A stretch of 64,000 nt of DNA, taken from NCBI GenBank assembly GCA_034440635.1, contig JAOTON010000042.1:1-64000 (forward strand), read 5' to 3'. The first letter of the stretch is position 1. Each line of letters opens with the position of its first letter. The position numbers and the translations under genes were made by a program. Under the pieces are notes generated by a model. It worked only from the letters and a program-made list of their open reading frames with translations. It searched no databases and was not told the origin of the DNA. The stretch is from Lepas anatifera (taxonomy: Eukaryota; Arthropoda; Thecostraca; Lepadidae). Below are positions 22,260-32,698 of the stretch, one piece after another.

Positions 22260-24240
22260 GAGGGAGGCTAGACTCCAGATTGATAAACAGCTAGGGCGAG
22301 TAGTGTAGGGCAGGAGGTAGTGTGCGCCATGACGGGCCCTGCTTATTCATCTGAGGCCTTAGGTTCCGGATTTCAAGTGAGTCTTTAATTTTACGGTCCA
22401 CATCATCTTTACATATGTGTAGCATTTCAATGTTTAGGGGATCACACTAGATGTCATTCAGACACACAAGTCACAGTCAGGACATTCACCTGATCCTTTT
22501 GTCTAGCGTGGCCGATACGTCCTATGAAGCGTATCATGGTTTGTCGTGTAGTTTCGCCTATATACGTGTGTGAGCGGAGGGTACAGGTAATTGTGTGTAA
22601 TGTGTTTTTGTATGTGGCACCTACCTTCTTGTCCCGAATTCCATGTGCGGCATCTTTTTCTCTATCCTCTTGGGCAGGGTGGTGGTTCGAGGGGTGATCT
22701 GATGAGGGTGTTGACTAGAGTTCGACCACTCTTCCAAGCGGTTGAAACGTTGAAGTCTGATGATTTGGTTGCTATGGTGATTCTGCGCGTAAGCTGGTGG
22801 TCTATGAATGGGTGAGACATGTATGTTGTGGTTTTACATTGGTTTTGTCCACTGTGATGATGTGGTTTACAAAGTACCGAGTGCTGGATGCGGTTAATTA
22901 ACACGCGCCCGGCTGGGGTGCCTGGCATGACGCGCCCCGCTGGGGGAGGGGCATTTTTCGCCTCCCTCCGTATCTCATTTCCCACGAAAGCTAAAGGAAA
23001 ATTACGGGCGGCGTTCGAAAGCTCTTGACAAGACCTAGAGATTTTATTCGGAAAATGTTTATGTCAGGTCAATATTGAGGTCAGCATAGGTCAAAGAAGA
23101 TTCCATAGGATTACAACAGAGCAGTGTACGTTTCTCTCTCTAGATCTGCCCTCAGGGGAGCTAGAGCAAATCTTTATGCATCATTGAATTCCTCTCATCG
23201 CGGCAAATCGAATGATGTATAATGTAACCTTGCTAGGCCAAATAGTGAAAATGACCTGACTTCGAGCTAGGTCAGGGTCACAGAGTGACCTGGTGTGGTC
23301 ATGTTGCATACCAATCGACTCCCCGTGACAATATAAGCACAATGCAAGCAAAATAGGAGATTTATCTCAATTCAGTGAGAAGTTATTGGCAAAACAATCG
23401 CACTCTGCTCCCCTGACCTGATATGACCTTTGAGAGGTCAGATGCTCAAAAACTCAATTTTATGGTCAGGATCGTGGTAGAATAGACGGTTTGAGGATTT
23501 TCAGCTTTATCTATTGAGTATTTACTGAAAACGAGCCCATTATATTTTTCACCATAGACCTATAATGGGGTGACCAAAAAATTTACCCTACCTTAGGTCC
23601 ATAATATCGAAATTCCGAGACAGCAGATTTGTAGACCCTAATGACCTTATCATATTGTGGAAGTTTCAAACTGATCGGTTTGCTGATGTTCCCTGGGCGC
23701 CGCTTCAAACTCGTGATTTTATGTTTTGAGGTCAGGTCACTTGACCTTGAATAGCTCCTTGACCTGACATGACCTGAACTAAAAGATTTGGTCAGATGTA
23801 TTGTGTAAAATTGATCAGGAATAAGGTACTGTAAGCTTTGTTGTTCTACGCCTCTTCATTTCTGAGCTATCTAGGAAAAAGCAGGAGGGGGGGCAAATTT
23901 CGCCCACCCCCAGCGGGGCGCGTGTTAAGACTTGTGGCTATCCGTTCGATTGAAAGAGTTTGGAGATCTTCTGTAGTCCCCTCTTTCTTGCCGGCATGTC
24001 TGATCCTGGCCTAATGGCTCTGAATGATTGAGAGTGTAGGATAGAACGTTTAGTCTGTGTTGTGAGGGCCGACAGGAAGTTACGTATAATGGGTGCTGTC
24101 ATCCTTTGACGTATAGTTCGGCACTGTATTCGCCTGAGGTATGCACTGTAAGAAGAGCGTCCAGGAACGAAATTTGATGGTTTTCAGTGCTCTCAGACCT
24201 TTTTTCTAAATTGTATCGACGGATGGAATTCCTCATTCAA
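22260..24240 (-). pseudogene. Penelope-like retroelement relic, split by a TTAA element
   Basis: Reading the minus strand, 24240 to 23929 gives a degenerate SFLDALLTVHTSGEY-type segment (about 24125-24170), PLYVTSCRPSQHR, and then SNG followed by a stop and P just before the insertion. These match the C-terminal part of a Penelope-type reverse transcriptase. After skipping 22898-23928 the frame resumes with LINRIQHSV and a KSGRTLVNTLIRSP segment (about 22690-22735). Then comes a GIY-YIG-type endonuclease start, HTYIGETTRQT (about 22535-22570). A degenerate tail extends to about 22260. Stops and frameshifts are frequent. Family recognition rests on motif order. Confidence 0.65.
22898..23928. 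mobile_element. TTAA-bounded non-autonomous element (family C) inside a Penelope relic
   Basis: TTAACACGCGCCCGGCTGGG on the left and, from the other strand, TTAACACGCGCCCCGCTGGG on the right are inverted termini, with TTAA at 22898-22901 and 23925-23928. The interior has GACC-type hexamers and an AATCGAATGATGTATAATG block (about 23209-23227) that recurs in reverse in families A and D. Removing the element with one TTAA restores a continuous Penelope frame across the site. Confidence 0.7.
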
Positions 24241-24560
24241 AAACACAGTACACACAATTACCTGTACCCTCTGCTCTCACACAAGTATATAGGCGAAACT
24301 ACACCACAAACCATGACACGCTGACACGCTTCATGGAACATATCGGCCACGTAAGACCAAGGGAATAGGGCAAACACTTAGAGGATCACACCAGATAATG
24401 TCATTCAGACACAGAAATCAAGGCCAGGACATTCGCGATAGAAATACTATACATATGTAGAGATGATGCGGACTGTAACGTTGAAGAGCCGCTTAAAATT
24501 CGGAACTAAAAGCCCCTGATGAATGAACAGGGTTCGTCATGGCGCTTCCTTTCTTCCGCC
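24241..24560 (+). pseudogene. Second Penelope-like GIY-YIG endonuclease relic, opposite strand
   Basis: THNYLYPLLSHKYIGETTPQ is readable at about 24249-24306, followed after a stop and frameshifts by MEHIGHVR (about 24335), HSDTEIKARTFAIEILYICR and EEPLKIRN (to about 24510). It is an inverted counterpart of 22260-22610 (minus strand). It starts abruptly next to the minus-strand reverse-transcriptase segment, so two partial copies lie in a head-to-head or rearranged arrangement, which is common for Penelope-like elements. Confidence 0.6.
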
Positions 24561-24819
24561 CCGTACTCCTCGTTCTAATTTTTGTTTTGTCCAGAATGTC
24601 TACGTGATTGTTTCACGGGGCACAAAAAAATAAAACTGGAATATGAAAAAATTATCGATACTTCCACACTTCACCTAGCTTGATAAAGAATTGATTTCGA
24701 TATACCGCTTATCTTTCTGGTCTGTTTCATTGATTATATAATGAATGCAACTCGTTCATTTCACGAATTATTTATACCTGCAGCCATTTTGAAACCGAAA
24801 TATTAATCGAGGCATTGCC

Positions 24820-25055
24820 ACTAACAACATATTATCTACAATACGGCCCAATGAGAATGCGTTATGCACTTTCTGTTTGAACTCAATCGCACCAGTAGTT
24901 CATCTTTTCTGGACATGTCGCTTTGTTCACAATTTCATGCAAATTCTACAGAAGAGTCTAGAAAAAATTGAAACAATCTATCAACTTCAAAAGTCAAAAG
25001 TCAAAAGGTGGTTCATTCAACTGCCTGCAGAATGTTCTAAAGCAGAAATATTATA
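24820..25055 (+). pseudogene. LINE C-terminal relic (L1/Tx1-like zinc-knuckle region)
   Basis: An open stretch from about 24850 to a TAA at 25053-25055 contains CTFC, then HLFWTC after nine residues. This is the Cys/His knuckle at the C-terminus of many L1/Tx1-type reverse transcriptases. It is followed by a Lys-rich LEKIETIYQLQKSKVKRW segment. The upstream reverse transcriptase is missing. Confidence 0.55.
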
Positions 25056-25659
25056 ACAGTAGCTATAGCTACTGAACAGTGCACTTATAAGACGGCATTT
25101 TACAAGGCCCGTGTTAGGGAAAGCTGACCCCAAACACCCAACATTGGTTTACCATCCCGCGGCTTCAGGCGGAAATAGAGTGTATATTAGCAAAACAGAA
25201 GAACAAAGAAGCTGTTTTATAGGGAGAAACAGGGCAGTCTTATTACAGTTCTGGACCAGTAATGAGTTTGAAGGATCCTGGATTGTTCTACGAAGACATC
25301 ACTCCTGTGCAGTCGGAAGAAATAGCGCAAATACAAGGCAGCAGAGCAGGCGTACTCACCAACTTACTTTGCAACACACATATACACATCTGCACACAAA
25401 AACATCCACAGCCCACATGACCCCACACCACACATTGCTCCACAACATGCCGCACGCACACATCCCTACACACTCAGAGCGAGCATCATAAGCACCCATA
25501 GAACTCAATCGCGAATGCTTGGTGTTATCCTCTATGGCAGGCGCTATTAGTGGCATGGTCTGGTCTTGACTAGAGACACCGATATGCTATTGTGCATGCC
25601 AAAAATGTTAAACTCAGGTAGTTGAAAAGGCAAAAGAAGACAAAACACATCACATAAAT

Positions 25660-25748
25660 ACCGTCCTCTGTGAGGTATTTAACACCGTATAAATAATGTT
25701 GTTAGTGACGTATTAAATACCAGAGAAATACCGCTCTCAGTGAGGGAT
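25660..25748. repeat. AATACCGT...TATTTAA repeat, left flank of TTAA nest
   Basis: Units of about 45-50 bp with AAATACCGTCCTC and TGAGGTATTTAA. Similar units (AATACCGTCGTCGATGAGG, AAATACCGTTGTCGC) resume at 29708-29775 beyond the nested elements, so the same host repeat continues on both sides. Confidence 0.6.
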
Positions 25749-28029
25749 TTAACCCATTAACGCCCGCACCTACTTCCAGCTTTCAGATTGGCAACCAAAT
25801 GTTGTCCTATATTTAGAATATGCCAAATAAGATATTCCGCAAGTTTTAAACCGATACCACTTTTAGATTCTGAGATATGACACCGGACAAAAATGACCCG
25901 CTGGGCGTTTGGGACATCGGCTGGCACGACGCGGCCGGCTCCGAGGCGGCGCAGTCACCGCACTCAGCGGCCCGATGCGCATCGCTTTTACTGCAGTTTT
26001 GTGAAGTGTTTTTATTTCCTCTTGTATATTGGCCATAGTAAAATGTTAAGACAGTTTTATGCTCTCCAGGTTTAATCATAGACAACACCAATCGGATATT
26101 TGCAAATAGTATACAACGGGGGTTAACCTAGACTGATGATATGCAGGGGATAAACTAAAATTGTGAAAATCATAGTATTTTAAGAATGCTGTGGTATACT
26201 ATAGCATAGAATATTAAGACGATAAGGTGAATATCAAAGGTTTTGGGAAACCGTTTCTTTTGTCTCTACCCCTTTTTCCTCCGTCTCCCAGAATTGGTGA
26301 CAGACGTTCGCTGAGCTTTCAACGATAATCGTAATATTCAGTATACAGATAAAAAGGTTTGAAAACTCAATCCGTTATCTCCCCCTATGCAGTGTAAATT
26401 AGCCTAATAAATCTCCAAATCTCCAAACGGGTCCATTTCAATCTTTCCAACTTTTCTTTGGAGCAAGCAGCGTGCTCCATAGTTGCATCAATGTGAACCT
26501 TCACATTTCTAGGCACGCCGCTGGTCATTGTAAGGCCGGTCAGCGCATCATCTTTCTCATCTTCATGACTAATATATTTTGTGATTGCGTACTCATGATA
26601 TGTACCTGATCCGCTTTAAAACAACTTATTTTGCTTCTTTTTCTGCAAAACATTTGATCGGTGCCATTGCTAACAACTATGCCTTCGATATATTTATGTC
26701 TCCAAGGCTGGACATTTCTTCTCGATCCAGGAGGGGTTCTGGATGTTTTAACACTGGCAATACAATCCAAGCCCTAGACAAAGTCTGTGGGAAACCAAAA
26801 ATCCAGGCGGGTCTTGAGCCCTCCCTTAACCCCCGGGATAGCCACTCATGGTATTTTCACTTTACTAAAACCAAGCTGCAACAGTGCTAATTACGTTTTA
26901 GACAGAAGTTCTATAACTTCCCATGCTTTCGCCCCTTTTAAAGTGCACCAGACGTTTTACACTGCACCATCTCGTCACAACAAACCAGCGCGGCGGCCGC
27001 GATAATTCTAAACTCATTTTGTTAGCTCGTCATTGGCTTTCAATCAGTGGTGGAGCAAGGGTGCTAGGAAGGCTCAAGCCCCGTCCCCTCCCACCGAAAT
27101 GTCACTGTGCCTATTGTAAATGAATAACTGAGTGCTGTTCCGAGGCAATGGCGGGGAGGCTAGAGACCCCTAGAGGGGGGGTGTAGACCCAATGAAGTCC
27201 TCAATTCGCCACTCTTCCCTATCCTCTCTATCCACTACACACAATCCATCGAGGGGAAAAGAAAAGGCTCTGCTAGTTTAACAGCGAAGTCATGCTAATA
27301 TTTCGTAAAGTTTTCAAAACCCTGAAAATTATCTTTGATAACGCGTTCAGGAAACATTGGAACCATCTTGCATGTTTTCGTTAAAAATATTTGATAATCA
27401 TTCCAAAAATAAGACAGACCCTGAAAACGTTGGGAAGCATTTCATAAACTCCAAAGTTTCCAAACCTATCGACATTGCATTAAAAATCCTCAGATTTGAT
27501 GAAAAGTCTAAAAACTGGCAACCCTGCATTCGCAGGACCCACAATACCTCCATTTCCTATAGGTAACATTATGCACCTAAGCTACGAGACGGGACGACAG
27601 AACACATCCTTTTCCTCCTTTTCAGCGGCCCGAAGATGTCCGCAACGCCCAGCGGGTCATTTTTGTCCGCTTCATATTTGACGATGTCTCATAGCAAAGC
27701 CGTTCAAGAAAAGCTTACTGTTTCTTCACCATCTGACTCCTTGTGGTCTTAGCTTGATGTCAATCATGCAAACTCTTTTCGGCTTTCCATATGCTATTGC
27801 GAGAAACAAAATTTGCAAAGCTATCTCACGTTGACCAAAACCTCGCCAAAATAAGTTCCACCAAAATCGTCCCATAAAGACCTAGGATTTCCATATGATT
27901 TTTTATAGCTTGTGTACGCTCTGAAACACACATCCATATCATAAACCTGAAGATCACTTCACTGGTACCGATTCTGCAGCCTGTCAAAGTCAGAGGACAA
28001 AAATGACCCGCTGGGCGTTAATGGGTTAA
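25749..28029. mobile_element. TTAA-bounded element (family G), 2.3 kb
   Basis: TTAACCCATTAACGCCC at 25749-25765 is perfectly inverted at 28013-28029. The motif GGACAAAAATGACCCGCTGG occurs at about 25885 and just inside the right end, and in reverse near 27650-27672. A 76-codon minus-strand frame at 26540-26770 with a DQVHIMSTQSQN segment faintly recalls part of a piggyBac-type transposase, but this is too weak to call. Otherwise no coding capacity was recognised. Confidence 0.65.
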
Positions 28030-29707
28030 GACGCGCATTGACGGGGGTACCCGCCCGCCTCGGGTTTTTCGGAGACAGCATAAAAACAGTGGTGCATAGC
28101 GCCGCCGTACTTGACATACCTTTCCTCTCATTATTTTTACAACTTTTGTGAAAATTTTATGGTTAGGTCACCTCAGGTCAGGTCACAAGTACAGGTCAAG
28201 TGACCGAACCTCAAAAATAACCTCAAAAATAACATAGGTCGGAACAGGGTGGACTTATCCGATTCAAACTCATATCTCATAATGGGACCACAGAGTTCTC
28301 ATAATTTGTTTCGGTATTTTTATATCGATGACCTGAGGTCAGGTACGAGCCATGACGCCTCCATTGCAAATACATGGAAAAATGGTTTTAAATGAATAAC
28401 ATAGCAATGGATGGTGATACAGCGTTTTTTTAAACTGCATTATATTCGCCTTGCCTTTGCGAATCTAATGGGATGTATTTTTCTAATTTGACCTTAACCT
28501 GACCTCAGGTCAGGTCAAATAATTGATCTGGCCTAGCAAGGCCATATTATACATCATTCGATTTGGATTTCTGCGAGAATTCATAAAGTTCAAACTGGTT
28601 TGCTCTATCTTTACTTATTCAGATGTAATGACCGAAAACCTTCATTTACATGTTATCCCTTTGACGGTATGCTTTGACCACTAGTGACTTTAAATGTGAC
28701 CTGACAAAAAGTGGAACACATATTTTCGATGGAAAAGTGAATGAGCTACCCAACGCCGCTAGCGTGGATCTCAAAATCTTAACACGCGCATTGACGGGGG
28801 GTGGGTACCCGCCCCCCTCGGGTTTTTCGGAGACAGCAGAAAAACGGCGGCGCGCAGCGCCGCCGCACTTCGTATACCTTTCCCTCATCATTTTTGCAGC
28901 TTCTGTGAAAATTTTAAGGATAGGTCATCTCAGGTCAGGTCACCAGTATACGTCAAGTGACCCGACCTAAAAAAGTTTAAGATAGCATAAGTCAGAGCAG
29001 GGCGAACTTATCCAATTGAAACTCATATCACATAATGGGCTCACCGAGTTCTCCAAAATATGTTCCGGTATTTTTGATATCGATGACCTAAGGTCAGGTA
29101 CGAGGCATGACCTCTCCATTGGTAATACATGGGAAATATGGTTTTTACTGAATAACTCAGTAACATATGGTGATAGAGCGTTTATTTTAGCTTCATTAGA
29201 CTTGCCTTGGCTTTGCCGTTCTAATGATATGCATTTTATATAATTTGACCCTGACCTGACCTCAGGTCAGGTCAAATCTTTGATTTGACCTAGCAAGGTC
29301 AAATCATATATCATTCGATTCGGCTTGCTGCGAGGATCCATAGAGTTCAAGCCGTTTTGCTCTATCTTTACTTGTTCAGATGTAATGGCCGAAAAACTTA
29401 ATTTACATGTTATCCCTATGACGGCATGTGCCGGCATGTTTTTGACCTTTGGTGACCTTAAATGTGACCTGACAAAAAAATGGTACAAATATTTTCGATG
29501 GAGAAGCGGATGTGCTACCCAACACCGTTTACCGTTTTTTGCTACCTACCGTGGTTCTCGAGATCTTAGGGGGGGCGGGTACCCGCCCCCTCGTCAATCC
29601 GAAGGTGGCTCAGACCCCCGTCAATGCGCGTGTTAAGGGAGGCGTGTGCCCGCCCCCTCCCCCGTCAAAGCGAAGGTGGCTCAGATCCCCGTCAATGCGA
29701 GTGTTAA
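28026..29707. mobile_element. TTAA element (family A, copy 1), interrupted by copy 2
   Basis: The left end TTAAGACGCGCATTGACGGG shares the TTAA at 28026-28029 with the neighbouring element. The sequence runs to 28782, is interrupted by a second copy, and resumes after its TTAA at 29633-29636 with GGGAGGCGTGTGCCCGCCCC, ending GTCAATGCGAGTGTTAA at 29707. The resumed piece matches the right terminus of intact copies, so the two parts are one element. It carries the AGGTCA-rich core at about 28260-28385 and a subterminal CGCCGCC hairpin arm. Confidence 0.7.
28779..29636. mobile_element. TTAA element (family A, copy 2), intact non-autonomous copy
   Basis: 858 bp. TTAACACGCGCATTGACGGG on the left is inverted in CCCCGTCAATGCGCGTGTTAA (split CCCCGTCAATGCG + CGTGTTAA) on the right. 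A GGGTACCC palindrome sits inside both ends, and a hairpin CGGCGGCGCGCAGCGCCGCC lies inside the left end. Core 29015-29135. A near-palindromic TGACCTGACC / GGTCAGGTCA cluster is centred near 29263. No coding sequence. Confidence 0.75.
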
Positions 29708-29775
29708 GACCACCTTAATACCGTCGTCGATGAGGTCTTTAATACCACACAAATACCGTTGTCGCTAAAGTATTT
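29708..29775. repeat. AATACCGT...TATTTAA repeat, right flank of TTAA nest
   Basis: Continues the host repeat seen at 25660-25748, with TTAATACCGTCGTCGATGAG and AATACCGTTGTCGCTAAAGT. Confidence 0.55.
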
Positions 29776-30249
29776 AACCTCAGACTACAAAGTGGTGGGG
29801 AAAACTGATGCCTCGCCCCAAAACAAAGATAACCAGTTGCGAGCAGGCCAGCGGGTACATTAACAAAGACACATAACAAAGCTAACCAAGGCAACGCTGA
29901 TCTCATCACCAGGATTGTGTTTTGAACCCGGCGACGTGCGACAAAAAAAACAATGGGCAGAACTGAAGAGATCCCAGCCCGGAGCAGTCTAAAGCAAACA
30001 TGTCCAAGGTCACTGCCGAACGCCGGCATGGAATCAAGCTTTGGCAACGTGTAAACAAGCGCCAATAAAACAGCTGGTGAAAATGTGTGCACTGTTCCAT
30101 CTGGAAGCCAAGCTCATCACGTGCCCACGTCCGTCAGTGACGAGTGCTGCAACACTGGAAGCGTCACCGGATGACCTCAAAGTTTTTCACAGGTTCTCAG
30201 ATTCAAAGACGCAGACACAGAGCTGGCCGAGTCGGCACTGTCTGTGTTG
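29776..30249. other. Spacer, no gene supported
   Basis: A 117-codon minus-strand frame (29739-30092) is hydrophobic, begins in a repeat and has no recognised domain. I do not call it a gene. Confidence 0.4.
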
Positions 30250-31656
30250 CATCGGCACATCAGGTATCTCAGACATCAGGTATCTCAGACTTCAGGCCGT
30301 GGTGTAGCGTATCTCAGACATCAGGTACCTCAGACATCAGGTATCTCAGACATCAGGTATCTCAGACATCAGGCCCTGGTGTACCGTATCTCAGACATCA
30401 GGTATCTCAGACATCAGGCCCTGGTGTACCGTATCTCAGACATCAGGTATCTCAGACATCAGGCCGCGGTGTACCGTATCTCAGACATCAGGTATATCAG
30501 ACATCAGGTATATCAGACCTCAGGTATCTCAGACCTCAGGCCGTGGTGTACCGTATGTCAGACATCAGGTATCTCAGACATCAGGCATCTCAGACATCAG
30601 GCCGCGGTGTACCGTATCTCAGACATCAGGTATATCAGACATCAGGTATATCAAACCTTAGGCCATGGTGTACCGTATCTCAGACATCAGGTATCTCAGA
30701 CATCAGGCATCTCAGACATCAGGTATCTCAGTCATCAGGTATCTCCAGACATCAGGTATTTCAGACCTCAGGCCGTGGTGTACCGTATCTCAGACATCAG
30801 GTATCTCAGACATCAGGCCGTGGTGTACCGTATCTCAGACATCAGGTATCTCAGACATCAGGCATCTCAGACATCAGGTATCTCAGTCATCAGGTATCTC
30901 AGACATCAGGTATTTCAGACCTCAGGCCGTGGTGTACCGTATCTCAGACCTCAGGTATCTCAGACCTCAGGCCGTGGTGTACCGTATGTCAGACATCAGG
31001 TATCTCAACAATCAAGTATCTCAGACATCAGGTATATCAGACATCAGGTATATCAAACCTTAGGCCATGGTGTACCGTATCTCAGACATCAGGTATCTCA
31101 GACATCAGGCATCTCAGACATCAGGTATCTCAGTCATCAGGTATCTCAGACATCAGGTATTTCAGACCTCAGGCCCTGGTGTACCGTATCTCAGACCTCA
31201 GGTATCTCAGACCTCAGGCCGTGGTGTACCGTATGTCAGACATCAGGTATCTCAACAATCAAGTATCTCAGACATCAGGTATATCAGACATCAGGTATAT
31301 CAAACCTTAGGCCATGGTGTACCGTATCTCAGACATCAGGCATCTCAGACATCAGGTATCTCAGTCATCAGGTATCTCAGACATCAGGTATTTCAGACCT
31401 CAGGCCCTGGTGTACCGTATCTCAGACATCAGGTATCTCAGACATCAGGCCGTGGTGTACCGTATGTCAGACATCAGGTATCTCAACAATCAAGTATCTC
31501 AGACATCAGGTATATCAGACCTCAGGTATCTCAGACCTCAGGCCGTGGTGTACCGTATCTCAGACATCAGGTATCTCAGACATCAGGCCGTGGTGTAGCG
31601 TATCTCAGGCATCAGGTATCTCAGACGTCAGGTATTTCAGACCTCAGGCCGTGGTG
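30250..31656. repeat. 16-bp minisatellite with nested higher-order structure
   Basis: The basic unit CAGGTATCTCAGACAT (16 bp) is interspersed with blocks such as CAGGCCGTGGTGTACCGTAT. Larger segments containing TATCAAACCTTAGGCCATGG recur near 30655, 31055 and 31300, showing duplications of a few hundred bp. Since 3x16 = 48, all forward frames stay open for long runs without being coding. Confidence 0.95.
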
Positions 31657-32184
31657 CAGGGACAGAAGAAATAACAAAAACTAAGAAACTGTAGCGCGAC
31701 GTATGGCTATGCAAGTGATGTCATAAAAATAGCAATCAGCTGGGACCACAGAGCTCGTGGATGGAAGGTCCTGGCTCATCTTCAGCAGGCTGCAGACATC
31801 CAAGATAGCCTGGCCGCAGTCTCCTGCTGAACCGCGGAACGAAGACCAGGATTTGCTATTCAATGGACTTCTCCACGTTGAAAAAGCAAAGATTCGAAAT
31901 TTTCCGAAAAGTGAAACATATAACTTTCCGGGAAGTGACTAATGTAATAGTTTTCCCCAGAGGTGTTTTTTATTGTTGGCACACGGCTAGGGTAACTTTA
32001 ATTGAGCAGTGTTAACACCAACATCTATTCGATCGATACCATCGGACGATTCACTGACCAAGGACAGAATGCAGCTTAAACGCTCGTAATCTGTGCCTTT
32101 TTGAATGCACAAAAGTTCATTTAATATTAACTCAAACAAAAACTCCTGTATGTCTTCAAAAATATGAAGAGTGTCACGTTCCAT
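31657..32184. other. Spacer, no gene recognised
   Basis: Unique-looking sequence between two minisatellites. No supported coding region. Confidence 0.4.
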
Positions 32185-32698
32185 GCACTGGCTCTCGGTT
32201 CTATACCGGCCGTGCATTGGCTCTCGGTTCTGTACTAGCCGTGCACTGGCTCTCGGTTCTGTACTGGCCGTGCACGAGCTCTCGGTTCTGTACTGGCCGT
32301 GCACGAGCTCTCGGTTCTGTACTAGCCGTGCACTGGCTCTCGGTTCTGTTATGGCCGTGCACTGGCCCTCGGTTCTGTACTAGCCGTGCACTGGCTCTCG
32401 GTTCTGTTATGGCCGTGCACTGGCTCTCGGTTCTGTACTAGCCGTGCACGGGCTCTCGGTTCTGTACTAGCCGTGCACGGGCTCTCGGTTCTGTACTAGC
32501 CGTGCACGGGCTCTCGGTTCTGTACTAGCCGTGCACTGGCTCTCGGTTCTGTACTAGCCGTGCACTGGCTCTCGGTTCTGTTCTGGCTGTGCACTGGCTT
32601 TAGGTTCTGTACTGGCCGTGCATGGGCTCTCGGTTCTGTACTGGCCGTGCACGGTCTCTCGGTTCTGTACTAGCCGTGCACGGGCTCTCGGTTCTGTA
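32185..32698. repeat. 29-bp minisatellite, array 1 (~17-18 copies)
   Basis: The unit TCTCGGTTCTGTACTAGCCG plus TGCACTGGC has TACTAG/TACTGG/TTCTGG and ACTGG/ACGGG variants. It is the same family and orientation as 39932-40412. Confidence 0.95.

Noticed and set aside
26540..26770. piggyBac transposase fragment inside family G
   Set aside because: Only a faint VHIMST-like resemblance; upstream and downstream catalytic segments cannot be found, so not called.
27045..27240. Another hAT-like element starting CAGTGGTGGAGCAAGG
   Set aside because: A possible right end (CAATTCGCCACTC near 27200) is weak and no target duplication flanks it.
29739..30092. 117-codon hydrophobic minus-strand frame
   Set aside because: Begins in a dispersed repeat; no conserved motif, no splice context.
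30144..31684. Open frames of up to 476 codons with a repeating ISDIRYLRHQ-type peptide
   Set aside because: A 16-bp unit rotates through all three frames and stays open in each; no start, splice or domain evidence.
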